Source of the DNA: an uncultured Candidatus Saccharibacteria bacterium
GTDB lineage: Bacteria; Patescibacteriota; Saccharimonadia; Saccharimonadales; Saccharimonadaceae
Direction: 5' to 3'
DNA length: 64,000 nucleotides
NCBI GenBank assembly: GCA_946997535.1
Contig: CAMPVQ010000001.1
Coordinates: forward strand, 62,001-126,000
Shown here: one piece after another, positions 17,799-27,274 of the stretch
Position numbering within the stretch: the first letter of the stretch is position 1
Layout: the number at the start of each line of letters is the position of its first letter
Notes under the pieces: model-generated
The model's database searches: none
The model's input: the letters and a program-made list of their open reading frames with translations, nothing else
Told to the model about the DNA's origin: nothing
Translations under genes and position numbers: made by a program

Positions 17799-19520
17799 AT
17801 GGCTAGAAAAATTAAGGCTCCTTGGCTCAAGTCATACGGTAATCGCAAAAAATCTTTACGTTACCCAAACATTTCCATCTACGACTTTATTGAACGCAAC
17901 GCTACACGGAACCCAAGCGACATTGCGATAGACTATTTTGGCAATCAAGTTAGCTACGATGATTTAATGCGTCATATTGACCACGCCGCCCGCGGCTTTC
18001 GCGAATTAGGCATTAAAAAAGGTGATGTTATTTCAATCTGCAGCGCCAATATTCCCGAAGCTATTTATGCTATTTATGCAGCCAGTAAAATCGGCGCTAT
18101 CGCCAATATCTTTCATCCGCTATCGGCACCCGAGGAAATTAAGTATTACCTCAATCTCACTTCAAGCCGCTACTTAGTAATGATTAACGTATCTTGGCCT
18201 ATGGTAAAGCCAATTATCGATGAAACTAATGTCGAAAAAGTTATTGTAATTGATCCACTAGCTTCACTACCATTCGTACCACGTTATGGTATGAAGATAG
18301 CATCGCTAATTCCAATCATCGGCAAAAAGCAAGAGACACCACGTGGCGACAAGGTAATGCTCTGGTCTGATTTAATTGCTCAAGGCGCACGCTTTTATGG
18401 GAACACTAACGCACACACTAAAAGTAAAGATTTAGCAGCCATCATTTACAGTGGCGGCACTACCGGAACCCCTAAGGGAGTGGCTCTAAGTAATCTTTCA
18501 TTTAACTCTATGGCAATGCAAGTCCGCGAAATGTTCCCTTCATTCGCTTTACCCGGTAAAAGCATTCTTGGTATTATGCCGATATTCCACGGCTTCGGAC
18601 TAGCGGTGGGCATTCATGCGATGTTTGTTAATGACATGAAAGTAAGTATGTACCCTAAGTTTGACATTAAACGCTTTGATCGCATCTTAAAACAAAGCCG
18701 ACCAAACTTAATGGTTGGCGTGCCAACGCTTTACGAAGCGTTGTTGCGCAATCGCCATATTAAGCACCTCGACCTAAGCTGTATTGAGCTAGCAATCTCT
18801 GGTGGCGACTTATTAGACGACTCATTAAAACAAGACGTTGAAAAACTACTCCGCAAGGCCGGCAGTCAAGCAAATCTAATCCAAGGCTATGGACTAGCTG
18901 AATGTCTCTCAGTATCGTGCGTAACACCAGAAGACCAATACCGACCATACACGGTAGGTATGCCAATGCAGGATGTATATTACAAAATAGTTGAACCAGG
19001 AACCGGTATCGAGAAGCCTTATGGCGAACTTGGCGAAATTATTATTACTGGGCCAAATCTTATGTCTGGCTATGTTAACAATGCCGAAGAGACCAACAAG
19101 GCTTTGCAAAAACACGACGATGGCCATATCTGGCTCCATACCGGCGACATCGGATATATGGATAAAGATGGCTACGTTTACTTTAAACAACGACTCAAGC
19201 GCATTATTATTAGTAGTGGCTACAATATTTATCCTAGTCAGGTTGAATCAGTAATTTGTAAGCTGCCACAAGTATTAATGGCAACAGTGGTTGGCATTCC
19301 TGACCCATATCGTGGACAAATCGCCAAAGCATTTATTGTGCTAAAAGATGGATTTAAGCCAAACGGCGAAATGCGCGCACTCATACTTGACCAATGCAAA
19401 AAGCATCTCGCAAAATTCGAGATGCCACGAGCTATCGAGTTCCGCAAAAGTTTACCAAAGACCAAAGTTGGCAAAGTTGCCTACCGTGAGTTAGAGCAAG
19501 AATCTAACGAGAAAAATTAG
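17799..19520 (+). CDS. Long-chain acyl-CoA synthetase / AMP-dependent ligase
   Basis: 573-residue ANL-family enzyme that activates a carboxylic acid, probably a fatty acid, via an acyl-AMP intermediate to the CoA thioester. Motifs: P-loop YSGGTTGTPKG (A3), GYGLAE (A5 region), HTGDIGYMDKDGY (A7), KRIIISSGYNIYPSQVE (A8) and catalytic Lys in PKTKVGKVAYRE (A10). Directly downstream of the PlsC-like gene, with an overlapping promoter. In an organism expected to lack fatty-acid synthesis this would support use of host-derived fatty acids (inference). Confidence 0.92.
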   Translation: MARKIKAPWLKSYGNRKKSLRYPNISIYDFIERNATRNPSDIAIDYFGNQVSYDDLMRHIDHAARGFRELGIKKGDVISICSANIPEAIYAIYAASKIGAIANIFHPLSAPEEIKYYLNLTSSRYLVMINVSWPMVKPIIDETNVEKVIVIDPLASLPFVPRYGMKIASLIPIIGKKQETPRGDKVMLWSDLIAQGARFYGNTNAHTKSKDLAAIIYSGGTTGTPKGVALSNLSFNSMAMQVREMFPSFALPGKSILGIMPIFHGFGLAVGIHAMFVNDMKVSMYPKFDIKRFDRILKQSRPNLMVGVPTLYEALLRNRHIKHLDLSCIELAISGGDLLDDSLKQDVEKLLRKAGSQANLIQGYGLAECLSVSCVTPEDQYRPYTVGMPMQDVYYKIVEPGTGIEKPYGELGEIIITGPNLMSGYVNNAEETNKALQKHDDGHIWLHTGDIGYMDKDGYVYFKQRLKRIIISSGYNIYPSQVESVICKLPQVLMATVVGIPDPYRGQIAKAFIVLKDGFKPNGEMRALILDQCKKHLAKFEMPRAIEFRKSLPKTKVGKVAYRELEQESNEKN

Positions 19521-19550
19521 TTGCATTGCTAGGTCTATATCTGCTATAGT
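19521..19550 (+). promoter_or_regulatory. Promoter of tRNA-Leu(GAG)-tRNA-Val(CAC)
   Basis: TTGCAT (19521-19526), 18 nt spacer, TGC-TATAGT (hexamer 19545-19550), 8 nt before the first tRNA base. Confidence 0.8.
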
Positions 19551-19558
19551 ATAGGTAC

Positions 19559-19645
19559 GCGCGCGTGCTGGAATTGGTAGACAGGCATGCTTGAGGTGCA
19601 TGTGTCGCAAGCGACGTGGAAGTTCAAGTCTTCTCGCGCGCACCA
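19559..19645 (+). tRNA. tRNA-Leu(GAG)
   Basis: 87 nt including CCA. Acceptor GCGCGCG/CGCGCGC, anticodon stem CATGC/GCATG with loop TTGAGGT (GAG), long variable arm, T-loop TTCAAGT. The Val tRNA begins 2 nt downstream, so they are co-transcribed. Confidence 0.97.
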
Positions 19646-19646
19646 T

Positions 19647-19723
19647 GGGTTGGTAGCTCAGTTGGCTAGAGCGCCACATTCACACTGTGGAGGTCGGGAG
19701 TTCAAGTCTCTTCCAGCCCACCA
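19647..19723 (+). tRNA. tRNA-Val(CAC)
   Basis: 77 nt including CCA. Acceptor GGGTTGG/CCAGCCC, anticodon stem CCACA/TGTGG with loop TTCACAC (CAC), T-loop TTCAAGT. Confidence 0.97.
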
Positions 19724-19733
19724 GACATTATTA

Positions 19734-19753
19734 CACCCTACTTCAGTAGGGTG
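19734..19753 (+). terminator. Terminator after tRNA-Val(CAC)
   Basis: CACCCTA-CTTCAG-TAGGGTG followed by CTTTTATTTTTATT. Confidence 0.9.
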
Positions 19754-19814
19754 CTTTTATTTTTATTATGCTTCATAAAATTAAAAGCCAAGGCAATCGC
19801 CTTGGCAATAATAC

Positions 19815-19891
19815 TGGTGGAGCACAGCGGATTTGAACCGCTCACCTCTTCGCTGCCAGCGAAGCGCTCTAGCCAAATGAGCTAGTGCCCC
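19815..19891 (-). tRNA. tRNA-Ala(GGC)
   Basis: 77 nt including CCA. Anticodon stem CTTCG/CGAAG with loop CTGGCAG (GGC). The acceptor stem GGGGCAC/GTGCTCC contains the G3-T70 pair that marks alanine tRNAs. T-loop TTCAAAT. Confidence 0.97.
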
Positions 19892-19894
19892 AAA

Positions 19895-19971
19895 TGGTGG
19901 GTCGCAAGAGGCTCGAACTCCTGACCCCCTCGGTGTAAACGAGGTGCTCTAGCCAACTGAGCTAGCGACCC
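19895..19971 (-). tRNA. tRNA-Val(TAC)
   Basis: 77 nt including CCA. Acceptor GGGTCGC/GCGACCC, anticodon stem CCTCG/CGAGG with loop TTTACAC (TAC), T-loop TTCGAGC. Four nt upstream of tRNA-Ala on the minus strand. Confidence 0.97.
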
Positions 19972-20003
19972 AACAAAACTTAGTTTATCACACTGCATTA
20001 TCT

Positions 20004-20032
20004 TTGGCAACATTTTAATTTTGTGTTATAAT
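20004..20032 (+). promoter_or_regulatory. Promoter of typA
   Basis: TTGGCA (20004-20009), 17 nt, TATAAT (20027-20032) with TGT before it. The leader is about 20 nt. Confidence 0.75.
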
Positions 20033-20058
20033 AACTGCCGAGGAAGCACCTGCTTAAT

Positions 20059-21897
20059 ATGGTGCAAATTTTTATGTATACACCAGATAAAATTCGTAAT
20101 ATTGCAATTATTGCACACGTCGACCACGGCAAAACCACCTTGCTTGATGGTTTATTAAAACAATCCCACACTTTTCGCGACAATTCCGCAGAAATGGGCG
20201 AACATTTAATTATGGATAGTGGCGATCAGGAGCATGAGCGCGGTATCACTATTACTGCCAAAACTACGGCAATTCATTATGATAATTACAAAATTAACAT
20301 TATCGATACCCCAGGGCATGCCGACTTTGGTGGCGAGGTAGAGCGCACTTTGCAGATGGCTGACGGTGTTCTATTAATTGTTGACGCTGCTGAAGGTCCA
20401 ATGCCACAAACTAAATTCGTTTTAAGTAAGGCACTTGAGCTCGGCCTTAAGCCGCTAGTAATCATTAATAAAATTGACAAACCAGCACGTCGCATTGAAG
20501 CGGTAAAAGACGAAATTGCTGATTTATTCCTCGAACTCGCCACAACCGATGACCAGCTAGAATACCCAATTTACTATGCCATTGGTCGCGAAGGTAAGTC
20601 ATGGAACGAAATGCCAGATGACCCAAGTGAACCAGCTGATTTAAAGCCAATTTTTGAAGCAATTATTAAACAAATCCCAGCACCAAAGGTTGACACCGAT
20701 GGTCCATTTCGCATGTTAGTCACTTCCTTGCAATACGATAGCTTCCTTGGCAAATACGCCCTCGGTCGCATCGAGCGCGGTACCGCTAAAGCTGGTATGC
20801 CAATTTGCTTAATTGATTACAACGACAATATTAAGCAAGCTAAGATTGATAAATTGTTCACCTACGAAGGTCTCGAAAAGCAAGAAATTAAGGAAGGCCT
20901 AGCTGGTGACATTGTTGCTATTACTGGAGTTGGTGATGCTAAAATTGGCGAAACAATCGCCGACCCAAGCGACTCAACGCCATTGCCTCGTATCGAAGTC
21001 GAAAAACCAACCATATCAATCTATCTCGGACCTAACACATCGCCATTTAAAGGGCGCGAAGGTGAATTTAACACATCACGTCAAATTGCCGACCGTCTCA
21101 ATCGCGAGCTAGAAACGAATGTTTCCCTACGTGTCGAACCAGACGGCATCGGCTTCAAGGTCAGTGGTCGTGGTGAGCTTCACCTATCAGTCCTTATTGA
21201 AGCAATGCGTCGCGAGGGCTATGAATTCGAAGTTGGTCGCCCACAAGTAGTTTTGTCAGAAGAGAACGGCCAGACTATGGAGCCAGTTGAGGAGCTATTT
21301 ATTGAAGTAGCGCCTGAATTTGTTGGCGCCGTCGCGCAGGAACTGGGCACTCGCCACGCTGAATTAATCAAACAAGAAACTTCAGCGCAAGGTGCTATTC
21401 GTTCTACATATAAAATCACTTCTCGCGCCATCATCGGCTTACACAACTTGCTGCTTACCGCTACTAAAGGCACGGTGATTATGAGTTCTCTACCAAATGG
21501 CTATCAGCCGCTTAGCGCGCCACTAGTTGGCTTGCGCAACGGCGCCTTAATTGCTGCTGAAACTGGTCCGTCTACCGCCTACGCTCTAGCAAACGCCGAA
21601 GCGCGTGGTGAGTTGTACATTGGACCTGGCGTAGAAGTCTATGCTGGTCAAATCGTCGGTCTCAACAAGCGCAAAGAAGACCTTGAAATTAACGTCTGTA
21701 AGGGTAAACAGCTCACCAACATGCGCAGTAAATCATCTGATGGCGCAATTCAGCTCACACCTTATACTGAAATGTCTCTCGAGCAATGTCTTGACTTCAT
21801 TGAGAATGACGAACTACTTGAGGTTACACCGAAGAATCTTCGTCTCCGCAAAGCCGAACTAGACCCAATTAAACGCAAACGTGCTAAGCGCATCTAA
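20059..21897 (+). CDS. typA: Translational GTPase TypA/BipA
   Basis: Ribosome-associated GTPase of the elongation-factor family with roles in ribosome assembly and stress. 612 residues: G1 AHVDHGKT, G2/G3 RGITITAKT and DTPGHADFGGEV, G4 NKIDK, domain II, EF-G-like domains and the BipA-specific C-terminus (PLSAPLVGLRNGALIAAETG ... LRLRKAELDPIKRKRAKR). Two starts compete: ATG 20059 has AGGA 14 nt upstream, while ATG 20074 (MYTPDKIRNIAI) has GGTG 9 nt upstream and matches the usual family N-terminus. The longer form is listed. Followed by a bidirectional terminator. Confidence 0.96.
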   Translation: MVQIFMYTPDKIRNIAIIAHVDHGKTTLLDGLLKQSHTFRDNSAEMGEHLIMDSGDQEHERGITITAKTTAIHYDNYKINIIDTPGHADFGGEVERTLQMADGVLLIVDAAEGPMPQTKFVLSKALELGLKPLVIINKIDKPARRIEAVKDEIADLFLELATTDDQLEYPIYYAIGREGKSWNEMPDDPSEPADLKPIFEAIIKQIPAPKVDTDGPFRMLVTSLQYDSFLGKYALGRIERGTAKAGMPICLIDYNDNIKQAKIDKLFTYEGLEKQEIKEGLAGDIVAITGVGDAKIGETIADPSDSTPLPRIEVEKPTISIYLGPNTSPFKGREGEFNTSRQIADRLNRELETNVSLRVEPDGIGFKVSGRGELHLSVLIEAMRREGYEFEVGRPQVVLSEENGQTMEPVEELFIEVAPEFVGAVAQELGTRHAELIKQETSAQGAIRSTYKITSRAIIGLHNLLLTATKGTVIMSSLPNGYQPLSAPLVGLRNGALIAAETGPSTAYALANAEARGELYIGPGVEVYAGQIVGLNKRKEDLEINVCKGKQLTNMRSKSSDGAIQLTPYTEMSLEQCLDFIENDELLEVTPKNLRLRKAELDPIKRKRAKRI

Positions 21898-21901
21898 TAA
21901 A

Positions 21902-21921
21902 ACGCCCCTCATACGAGGGGT
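21902..21921. terminator. Bidirectional terminator between typA and uvrA
   Basis: CGCCCCTC-ATAC-GAGGGGTG flanked by A-rich and T-rich tracts (TGTTTTATTTATT), between two convergent genes. Confidence 0.85.
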
Positions 21922-21944
21922 GTTTTATTTATTATGTATTGTAC

Positions 21945-24764
21945 CTATTTTTTATCTAGCATTTTCTGCAAATATTTTGCAGTGTAGCCACGACCAGTAG
22001 CTGCAACTTGCTCGGGCGTACCGGCCGCCACCACGCGCCCACCATCTAAACCACCGTCTGGACCCATATCGATTACCCAGTCAGCACTCTTAATTACATC
22101 CAAATTATGCTCAATCACTAGCACACTATTCCCTGCATCTACTAGCTGTTGAATCACGTCCAGTAAGCGCCTCACATCTGCCGAATGTAGACCCGTAGTC
22201 GGCTCATCCATAATATAAAGTGTCTTACCGGTTGCCTTACGGCTCAGCTCAGTTGCTAGCTTTATTCGCTGCGCTTCACCACCAGAAAATGTCGTAGCCG
22301 ACTGCCCAAGTTTTATGTAGCCTAAACCGACATCCTGCAATGTCTTCAGCTTGCGATAAATTACTGGAATCGAACTAAAGAACTCTGCAGCCTCATCAAT
22401 CGTCATCTTTAAGACTTCAGAAATATTTTTATCATGCCATTTAATCTCCAACGCTTCTTTGTTATAACGAGCACCATGGCATTCTTCGCAAGTCACATAA
22501 ATGTCTGGCAAAAAGTGCATTTCAATCTTAATCGTGCCGTCGCCTTGGCAATGTTCACAGCGTCCACCACGTACATTAAAACTAAATCGACCAGCTTGGT
22601 ACCCCCTGATATTAGCTTCAGGAGTAGCAGCAAACAAATCACGAATCGCGCTAAAGACGCCCGTGTACGTCGCTGGATTAGAACGTGGTGTACGGCCAAT
22701 TGGGCTTTGATCAATTGTAATTACTTTATCTAATAAATCAATACCATCAATACGCTGATGAGCACCTGCCACTGACTTTGAATGATTCAACCGTGCCGAC
22801 AGCTCCTTACTTAAAATATCGTTCACCAGCGTCGATTTGCCGGAACCAGATACACCACTCACCACAGTAAAAGTACCTAGCGGAAACGCTACATCAATAT
22901 TCTTTAGATTGTGCTCACGAGCCCCACGCACAATCAACTGGCGCTTCAAATCAACAGGCCGCCGACTAACTGGCACCGCAATTTTTTCCTTGCCGCATAA
23001 AAATCTGCCAGTTAATGAATCAGGGTTAGCTGCCACTTCTTCGGGCATTCCCGCCGCCACAATCTGTCCACCATTTGCGCCTGCACCAGGGCCGACATCC
23101 ACTAAATAATCGGCCGACCGAATCGTGTCTTCATCATGCTCCACTACAATAACTGTGTTACCGAGGTCACGTAAATGCTTTAGTGTTGCAATCAATCGGT
23201 CATTGTCGCGCTGATGTAATCCAATACTCGGCTCATCTAGTACATAAAGCACACCCCTTAGCCCAGAGCCAATCTGCGTAGCTAAACGAATTCGTTGCGC
23301 TTCACCACCTGAAAGGGTGTTTGCGGCACGACCCAACTCCAAATAACCTAAACCAACATCTTTCATAAAGCTCAGCCGTGATTTAATTTCCTTAAAAATC
23401 TGTCGGCCGATTGTCATTTCCTGTTCAGTCCATGCTACTGCGTTAAATACATCTATCGCATCATCAATACTTAAACTGCAAATATCGACAATAGATAAGT
23501 CGTGGACTGTAATCGCCTGCACTACTGGCTTTAAGCGTGCGCCATGGCAAACCGCACACTCACGCTCATGCATAAAACGCTCAATATCCTTCCGCACAAA
23601 ATCGCTATCCGTCTCCTGCCACTTTTTCTCTAGCCCAGGTATCACGCCTTCATACTTAGCGCGAAATGATTTCGTACCATCTAACTGAATCGTGTAAGTA
23701 TCATCGCCAGTGCCATATAAAATCATATCTTTTACCGACTGAGGCAAATCCTTTACTTCGGTACGCAAATCAAAGCCATGACGCTCCGCTACGGCTGCCA
23801 AACGCTTCTGCCACCAGCCGCCCACACCGGTGCGGTTATATGGCCGAATTGCCCCTTCCATAATAGTTAGATTAGGGTTCAGCACTAAATCAGGGTCAAT
23901 CTCCATCCGGCTACCTAGACCACCGCAGGTTGGACAAGCTCCGAATGGCGCATTGAAGCTAAATAAGCGCGGCTCAAGGGCAGGAATTAGCTCGCTAGGA
24001 TGATCTACACAAGCATAACGCTCCGAATAAGTATGTGTCTGTTTACTGTCTGCATCAATTACCACCACGGTACCTTCACCAATTAGTAACGCCTGCTCAA
24101 TACTCTGCGAAATTCGGGCAATATCACTGTCATTCAATACTAGCCGGTCTACTACCAAATCAACATCATGCTTTAATTTTTTATCTAATTCAGGCCACTC
24201 ATCCAAAGCGTACACCACACCATCAACCCGCGCCCGCGCATAACCACGCTGCATATATTTATCTGGAATAAATGCAAATTCACCTTTTTTCTGTCGCGCG
24301 AGTGGCGCATCAATATACACGCGACGCGGGCCTAGTTTCATAATCTCGTCAATAATCGACTGCGCCGTTCGTTTCGCCACAACTTTACCACAGATTGGAC
24401 AATGTGGCACACCCAAACGAGCAAACAATAAACGCAAATAATCGTACGTCTCGGTCACCGTAGCCACCGTAGAACGCGGATTACGACTAGTAGACTTCTG
24501 GTCAATTGAGATTGCCGGACTCAAGCCCTCAATTTGATCCACATCCGGCTTATCCATTTGCCCCAAAAACATCCGCGCATAAGAAGATAGCGATTCTACA
24601 TAACGCCGCTGGCCTTCAGCGTAAATTGTATCAAACGCCAACGACGACTTACCGGAACCGGATAGCCCTGTAATTACTGTTAACTTATCGCGTGGAATAG
24701 CAACATCCACGTTCTTGAGATTGTGCACCCGCGCACCAATAACTTTAATATAGTTCTCTGACAC
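21945..24764 (-). CDS. uvrA: UvrABC excinuclease subunit A
   Basis: DNA-damage recognition ATPase of nucleotide excision repair. About 939 residues: two ABC ATPase halves (Walker [10 protein letters not shown] and GVSGSGKST; signatures LSGGEAQR and FSGGEAQR), zinc modules C-PTC-GG after [12 protein letters not shown] and CEHCQGDG ... [10 protein letters not shown]. The start is moved from the ATG at 24773 to the GTG at 24764: a perfect TTGACA-N17-TATAAT lies at 24772-24800 and its -10 overlaps that ATG (TATAATG), so the ATG cannot be on the transcript. The GTG sits exactly 7 nt after TATAAT, matching the leaderless pattern of this window. uvrC is at 56.8 kb. Confidence 0.95.
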   Translation of the reverse strand: MSENYIKVIGARVHNLKNVDVAIPRDKLTVITGLSGSGKSSLAFDTIYAEGQRRYVESLSSYARMFLGQMDKPDVDQIEGLSPAISIDQKSTSRNPRSTVATVTETYDYLRLLFARLGVPHCPICGKVVAKRTAQSIIDEIMKLGPRRVYIDAPLARQKKGEFAFIPDKYMQRGYARARVDGVVYALDEWPELDKKLKHDVDLVVDRLVLNDSDIARISQSIEQALLIGEGTVVVIDADSKQTHTYSERYACVDHPSELIPALEPRLFSFNAPFGACPTCGGLGSRMEIDPDLVLNPNLTIMEGAIRPYNRTGVGGWWQKRLAAVAERHGFDLRTEVKDLPQSVKDMILYGTGDDTYTIQLDGTKSFRAKYEGVIPGLEKKWQETDSDFVRKDIERFMHERECAVCHGARLKPVVQAITVHDLSIVDICSLSIDDAIDVFNAVAWTEQEMTIGRQIFKEIKSRLSFMKDVGLGYLELGRAANTLSGGEAQRIRLATQIGSGLRGVLYVLDEPSIGLHQRDNDRLIATLKHLRDLGNTVIVVEHDEDTIRSADYLVDVGPGAGANGGQIVAAGMPEEVAANPDSLTGRFLCGKEKIAVPVSRRPVDLKRQLIVRGAREHNLKNIDVAFPLGTFTVVSGVSGSGKSTLVNDILSKELSARLNHSKSVAGAHQRIDGIDLLDKVITIDQSPIGRTPRSNPATYTGVFSAIRDLFAATPEANIRGYQAGRFSFNVRGGRCEHCQGDGTIKIEMHFLPDIYVTCEECHGARYNKEALEIKWHDKNISEVLKMTIDEAAEFFSSIPVIYRKLKTLQDVGLGYIKLGQSATTFSGGEAQRIKLATELSRKATGKTLYIMDEPTTGLHSADVRRLLDVIQQLVDAGNSVLVIEHNLDVIKSADWVIDMGPDGGLDGGRVVAAGTPEQVAATGRGYTAKYLQKMLDKK

Positions 24765-24771
24765 TTCGGGC

Positions 24772-24800
24772 ATTATAACACCTTATAGCCGTTATGTCAA
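24772..24800 (-). promoter_or_regulatory. Consensus promoter of uvrA overlapping the apparent ATG
   Basis: TTGACA (24795-24800), 17 nt, TATAAT (24772-24777) with TGT extension on the minus strand. The closest thing to a consensus promoter in the window, 2 nt after the galE stop. Confidence 0.85.
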
Positions 24801-24801
24801 T

Positions 24802-25806
24802 CTACTTGCCACAATACTGTCGCCAACGCCACGAATCACGACACATGTCAGCCAAATCATGCTGCGCAGTCCAGCCCAACAATTTCTTGGCATAATCGCA
24901 ATTAGCATAGCATGTCGCAATATCACCCGAGCGACGACCATCAATTTGATATGGCACGTCAACATTATTCACTCGCTTAAAGGTATTGACTAGCTGCAGT
25001 ACACTATAGCCTTCACCCGTGCCCAAGTTAACCTTCTGTACACCAGTATGATTTTCAAGATAGTCTACTGCTTTTACATGACCTTGTGCCAAATCTACTA
25101 CATGTATATAATCGCGCACACCTGTGCCATCTGGTGTATCGTAATCATCACCAAAGATGTGTAACTTTGGCAGCTTACCTAACGCTACCTGCGTAATATA
25201 CGGCATGATGTTGTTCGGTATACCATTTGGATCCTCACCAATTAAGCCCGACTGATGTGCACCAATTGGATTAAAGTACCTCAGTAGCATAACCGACCAA
25301 CTATTGTCAGACGTATAAACATCTTGTAGAATCTGCTCGTTCATAATCTTAGTGGAGCCATAAGGATTAGTTGCAGTTCCTACCGGCATATCTTCCGTAA
25401 ACGGCGGTCGGTTAATTGCGCCATAAACCGTAGCACTCGAGCTAAAGACGATTTTCTTAACGTTAAATTCCGCCATTACCTCAAGAACTGATATTAGTCC
25501 ATCAATATTATTATGATAGTACTTTAGTGGTTTTTCTACCGATTCACCAACTGCCTTAAATGCTGCAAAATGAATTACCGCATCAATCTTCTCTTTTTGG
25601 AAAATATCGCGCAAGGCTGCTTTGTCTAAAATATTAGCTTGATACAATTTCGGTCGCTTACCAACAATCTGTGTTACGCGATCTATCACATCGGGATGAC
25701 TATTTGAGAAATCATCGACCACTACAACATCCTTTCCTGCCGACATTAACTCAACTACAGTATGTGATCCAATGTATCCAGCACCACCAGTTACTAATAT
25801 TGCCAT
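24802..25806 (-). CDS. galE: UDP-glucose 4-epimerase
   Basis: Interconverts UDP-glucose and UDP-galactose for cell-surface glycans. 334 residues: NAD-binding GGAGYIGS (7-14), catalytic SSSATVYG and YGSTK (YxxxK), substrate region NPIGAHQSGLIGEDPNGIPNNIMPY and GTGEGYSVLQ. The start is supported by AGGAGGT 5 nt upstream; the exonuclease gene stop overlaps this site, so the two are co-transcribed. Confidence 0.95.
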   Translation of the reverse strand: MAILVTGGAGYIGSHTVVELMSAGKDVVVVDDFSNSHPDVIDRVTQIVGKRPKLYQANILDKAALRDIFQKEKIDAVIHFAAFKAVGESVEKPLKYYHNNIDGLISVLEVMAEFNVKKIVFSSSATVYGAINRPPFTEDMPVGTATNPYGSTKIMNEQILQDVYTSDNSWSVMLLRYFNPIGAHQSGLIGEDPNGIPNNIMPYITQVALGKLPKLHIFGDDYDTPDGTGVRDYIHVVDLAQGHVKAVDYLENHTGVQKVNLGTGEGYSVLQLVNTFKRVNNVDVPYQIDGRRSGDIATCYANCDYAKKLLGWTAQHDLADMCRDSWRWRQYCGK

Positions 25807-25815
25807 AAATACCTC

Positions 25816-27234
25816 CTATTCTTCCATATCAAATGGCATAATTGACTCCGCCCATAGCTGCAATTCTTGCAAGATAAACTCATCGGCCCCCGCCGCTTGC
25901 GCTTCGCTCAAAGCTTTAAGATATCCCGGTAATTCGCGCTTTAATTTAGCAGAACGATATTTTTCCCAACTTAGCTGCTCACTTTCACTTAAACTACGTG
26001 GATAATTGCGTGCCTTATAACGTAATAATAGCGCCGGCAAACGCGGGTCATGAAACGGCGGATGGCAATCAGCCAACGCGTTTTCATCCATATGCGCCAC
26101 AATTCTACAATGCACCTTGTCGCCATCAGGGATAAAGCTCTCGTACATCGTACCGTCAACATCGGTTGCAGAGGGCATTGCGCCAGCCTTTAACGATAGG
26201 CGTAGTAGTGCTTCAATAAATTCTTTGTGTTCTAACAGTTTCTTTGCATTCTCTTGTGCTTGCTGCTTGGTCAACTTAATTCGCACCTCGCTTGCTTCAT
26301 CCAATACGCCAAACGGTGCTACCGCCGGGCAAGCGTTAGTTTTAATCGTTAGCAGTGGCAAACGCGCCAAACCACGTTTATCCAACTCCGCCTGCTCGCC
26401 CACAATGCTGGTCGCGATATCATCATCGTTATATCTAAAATAGCTACTCGGGTCATGTCGCAAATCCCAACAAATATAACTACCGCTGTATTTACCGTTA
26501 CCAAGCGGCAATGCTACAGTGGTGCATTGCGTATCTGCCGGCAATCTACCACTAGTCAATACGCACGGCATGCCTATCTTAACTACACTAGATAACGACG
26601 CTTTATTACGGTGCAAATAAAGATAATCCCATAATTTTGGTTGCTTCGCTTTAATTAATTTCGCTAAATTAATTAAAGCCTTTACATCAGCTAAAGCATC
26701 GTGCGCTTGTTTATTCTCAAACCCATTACTCTTTGCCATATCTACCAAATTAACTGTTGGCTTAATTTCGCCATCAACTTCTTTGGTCGGCCAGACAATT
26801 CCCTCGGGGCGCAAGGCGCGCACCATACGCACTACATTAAGCAAATCCCATCGTGAACAATGCTGCGTATACGACCACTCGTAAGGGTCGCGGAAGCTGC
26901 GCCAGAGTGTATGACGAATAAACTCATCATCAAAATGTATGCTATTGTAGCCCAAAATAGTTGTACCATAACACATTACTTCTTTTAGAAAATAATCACA
27001 GAACTCCGCCTCAGTTATGTCATCCATCTGCGTAGACTGTGGTGTAATATGAGTCGTGAGAATTGCACCTGGGGATGGCAATACATCATCGCTTAATTTA
27101 ATTAAGAGATCGACTGGTTCGCCAATTGGCTCTAACTGCATATTAGTCCGAATACCGGCGAACTGCATAATTCGGTCATAGCTCGAGCTAAATCCCGTGG
27201 TCTCTAAGTCGTAGAAGAAAAATGTGTCAGGCAT
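25816..27234 (-). CDS. sbcB: Exodeoxyribonuclease I (DEDD 3'-5' exonuclease)
   Basis: Single-strand DNA exonuclease of recombination and repair. 472 residues: DEDD motifs FFYDLETTG (D, E), GYNSIHFDDEFIRH and QAHDALADVKALINLAK. The intervening stretch SRWDLLNVVRMVRALRPEGIVWP is characteristic of ExoI, and the C-terminal half fits the ExoI SH3-like and helical extension. The ATG at 27234 is preferred over an in-frame ATG at 27246, which lies inside a TAAAAT -10 like box. Located between galE and the LysM-CHAP gene on the same strand. Confidence 0.9.
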   Translation of the reverse strand: MPDTFFFYDLETTGFSSSYDRIMQFAGIRTNMQLEPIGEPVDLLIKLSDDVLPSPGAILTTHITPQSTQMDDITEAEFCDYFLKEVMCYGTTILGYNSIHFDDEFIRHTLWRSFRDPYEWSYTQHCSRWDLLNVVRMVRALRPEGIVWPTKEVDGEIKPTVNLVDMAKSNGFENKQAHDALADVKALINLAKLIKAKQPKLWDYLYLHRNKASLSSVVKIGMPCVLTSGRLPADTQCTTVALPLGNGKYSGSYICWDLRHDPSSYFRYNDDDIATSIVGEQAELDKRGLARLPLLTIKTNACPAVAPFGVLDEASEVRIKLTKQQAQENAKKLLEHKEFIEALLRLSLKAGAMPSATDVDGTMYESFIPDGDKVHCRIVAHMDENALADCHPPFHDPRLPALLLRYKARNYPRSLSESEQLSWEKYRSAKLKRELPGYLKALSEAQAAGADEFILQELQLWAESIMPFDMEE

Positions 27235-27274
27235 ATCTACTACCATTTTAGCGCATATGCTCTAAAACCGTAAA

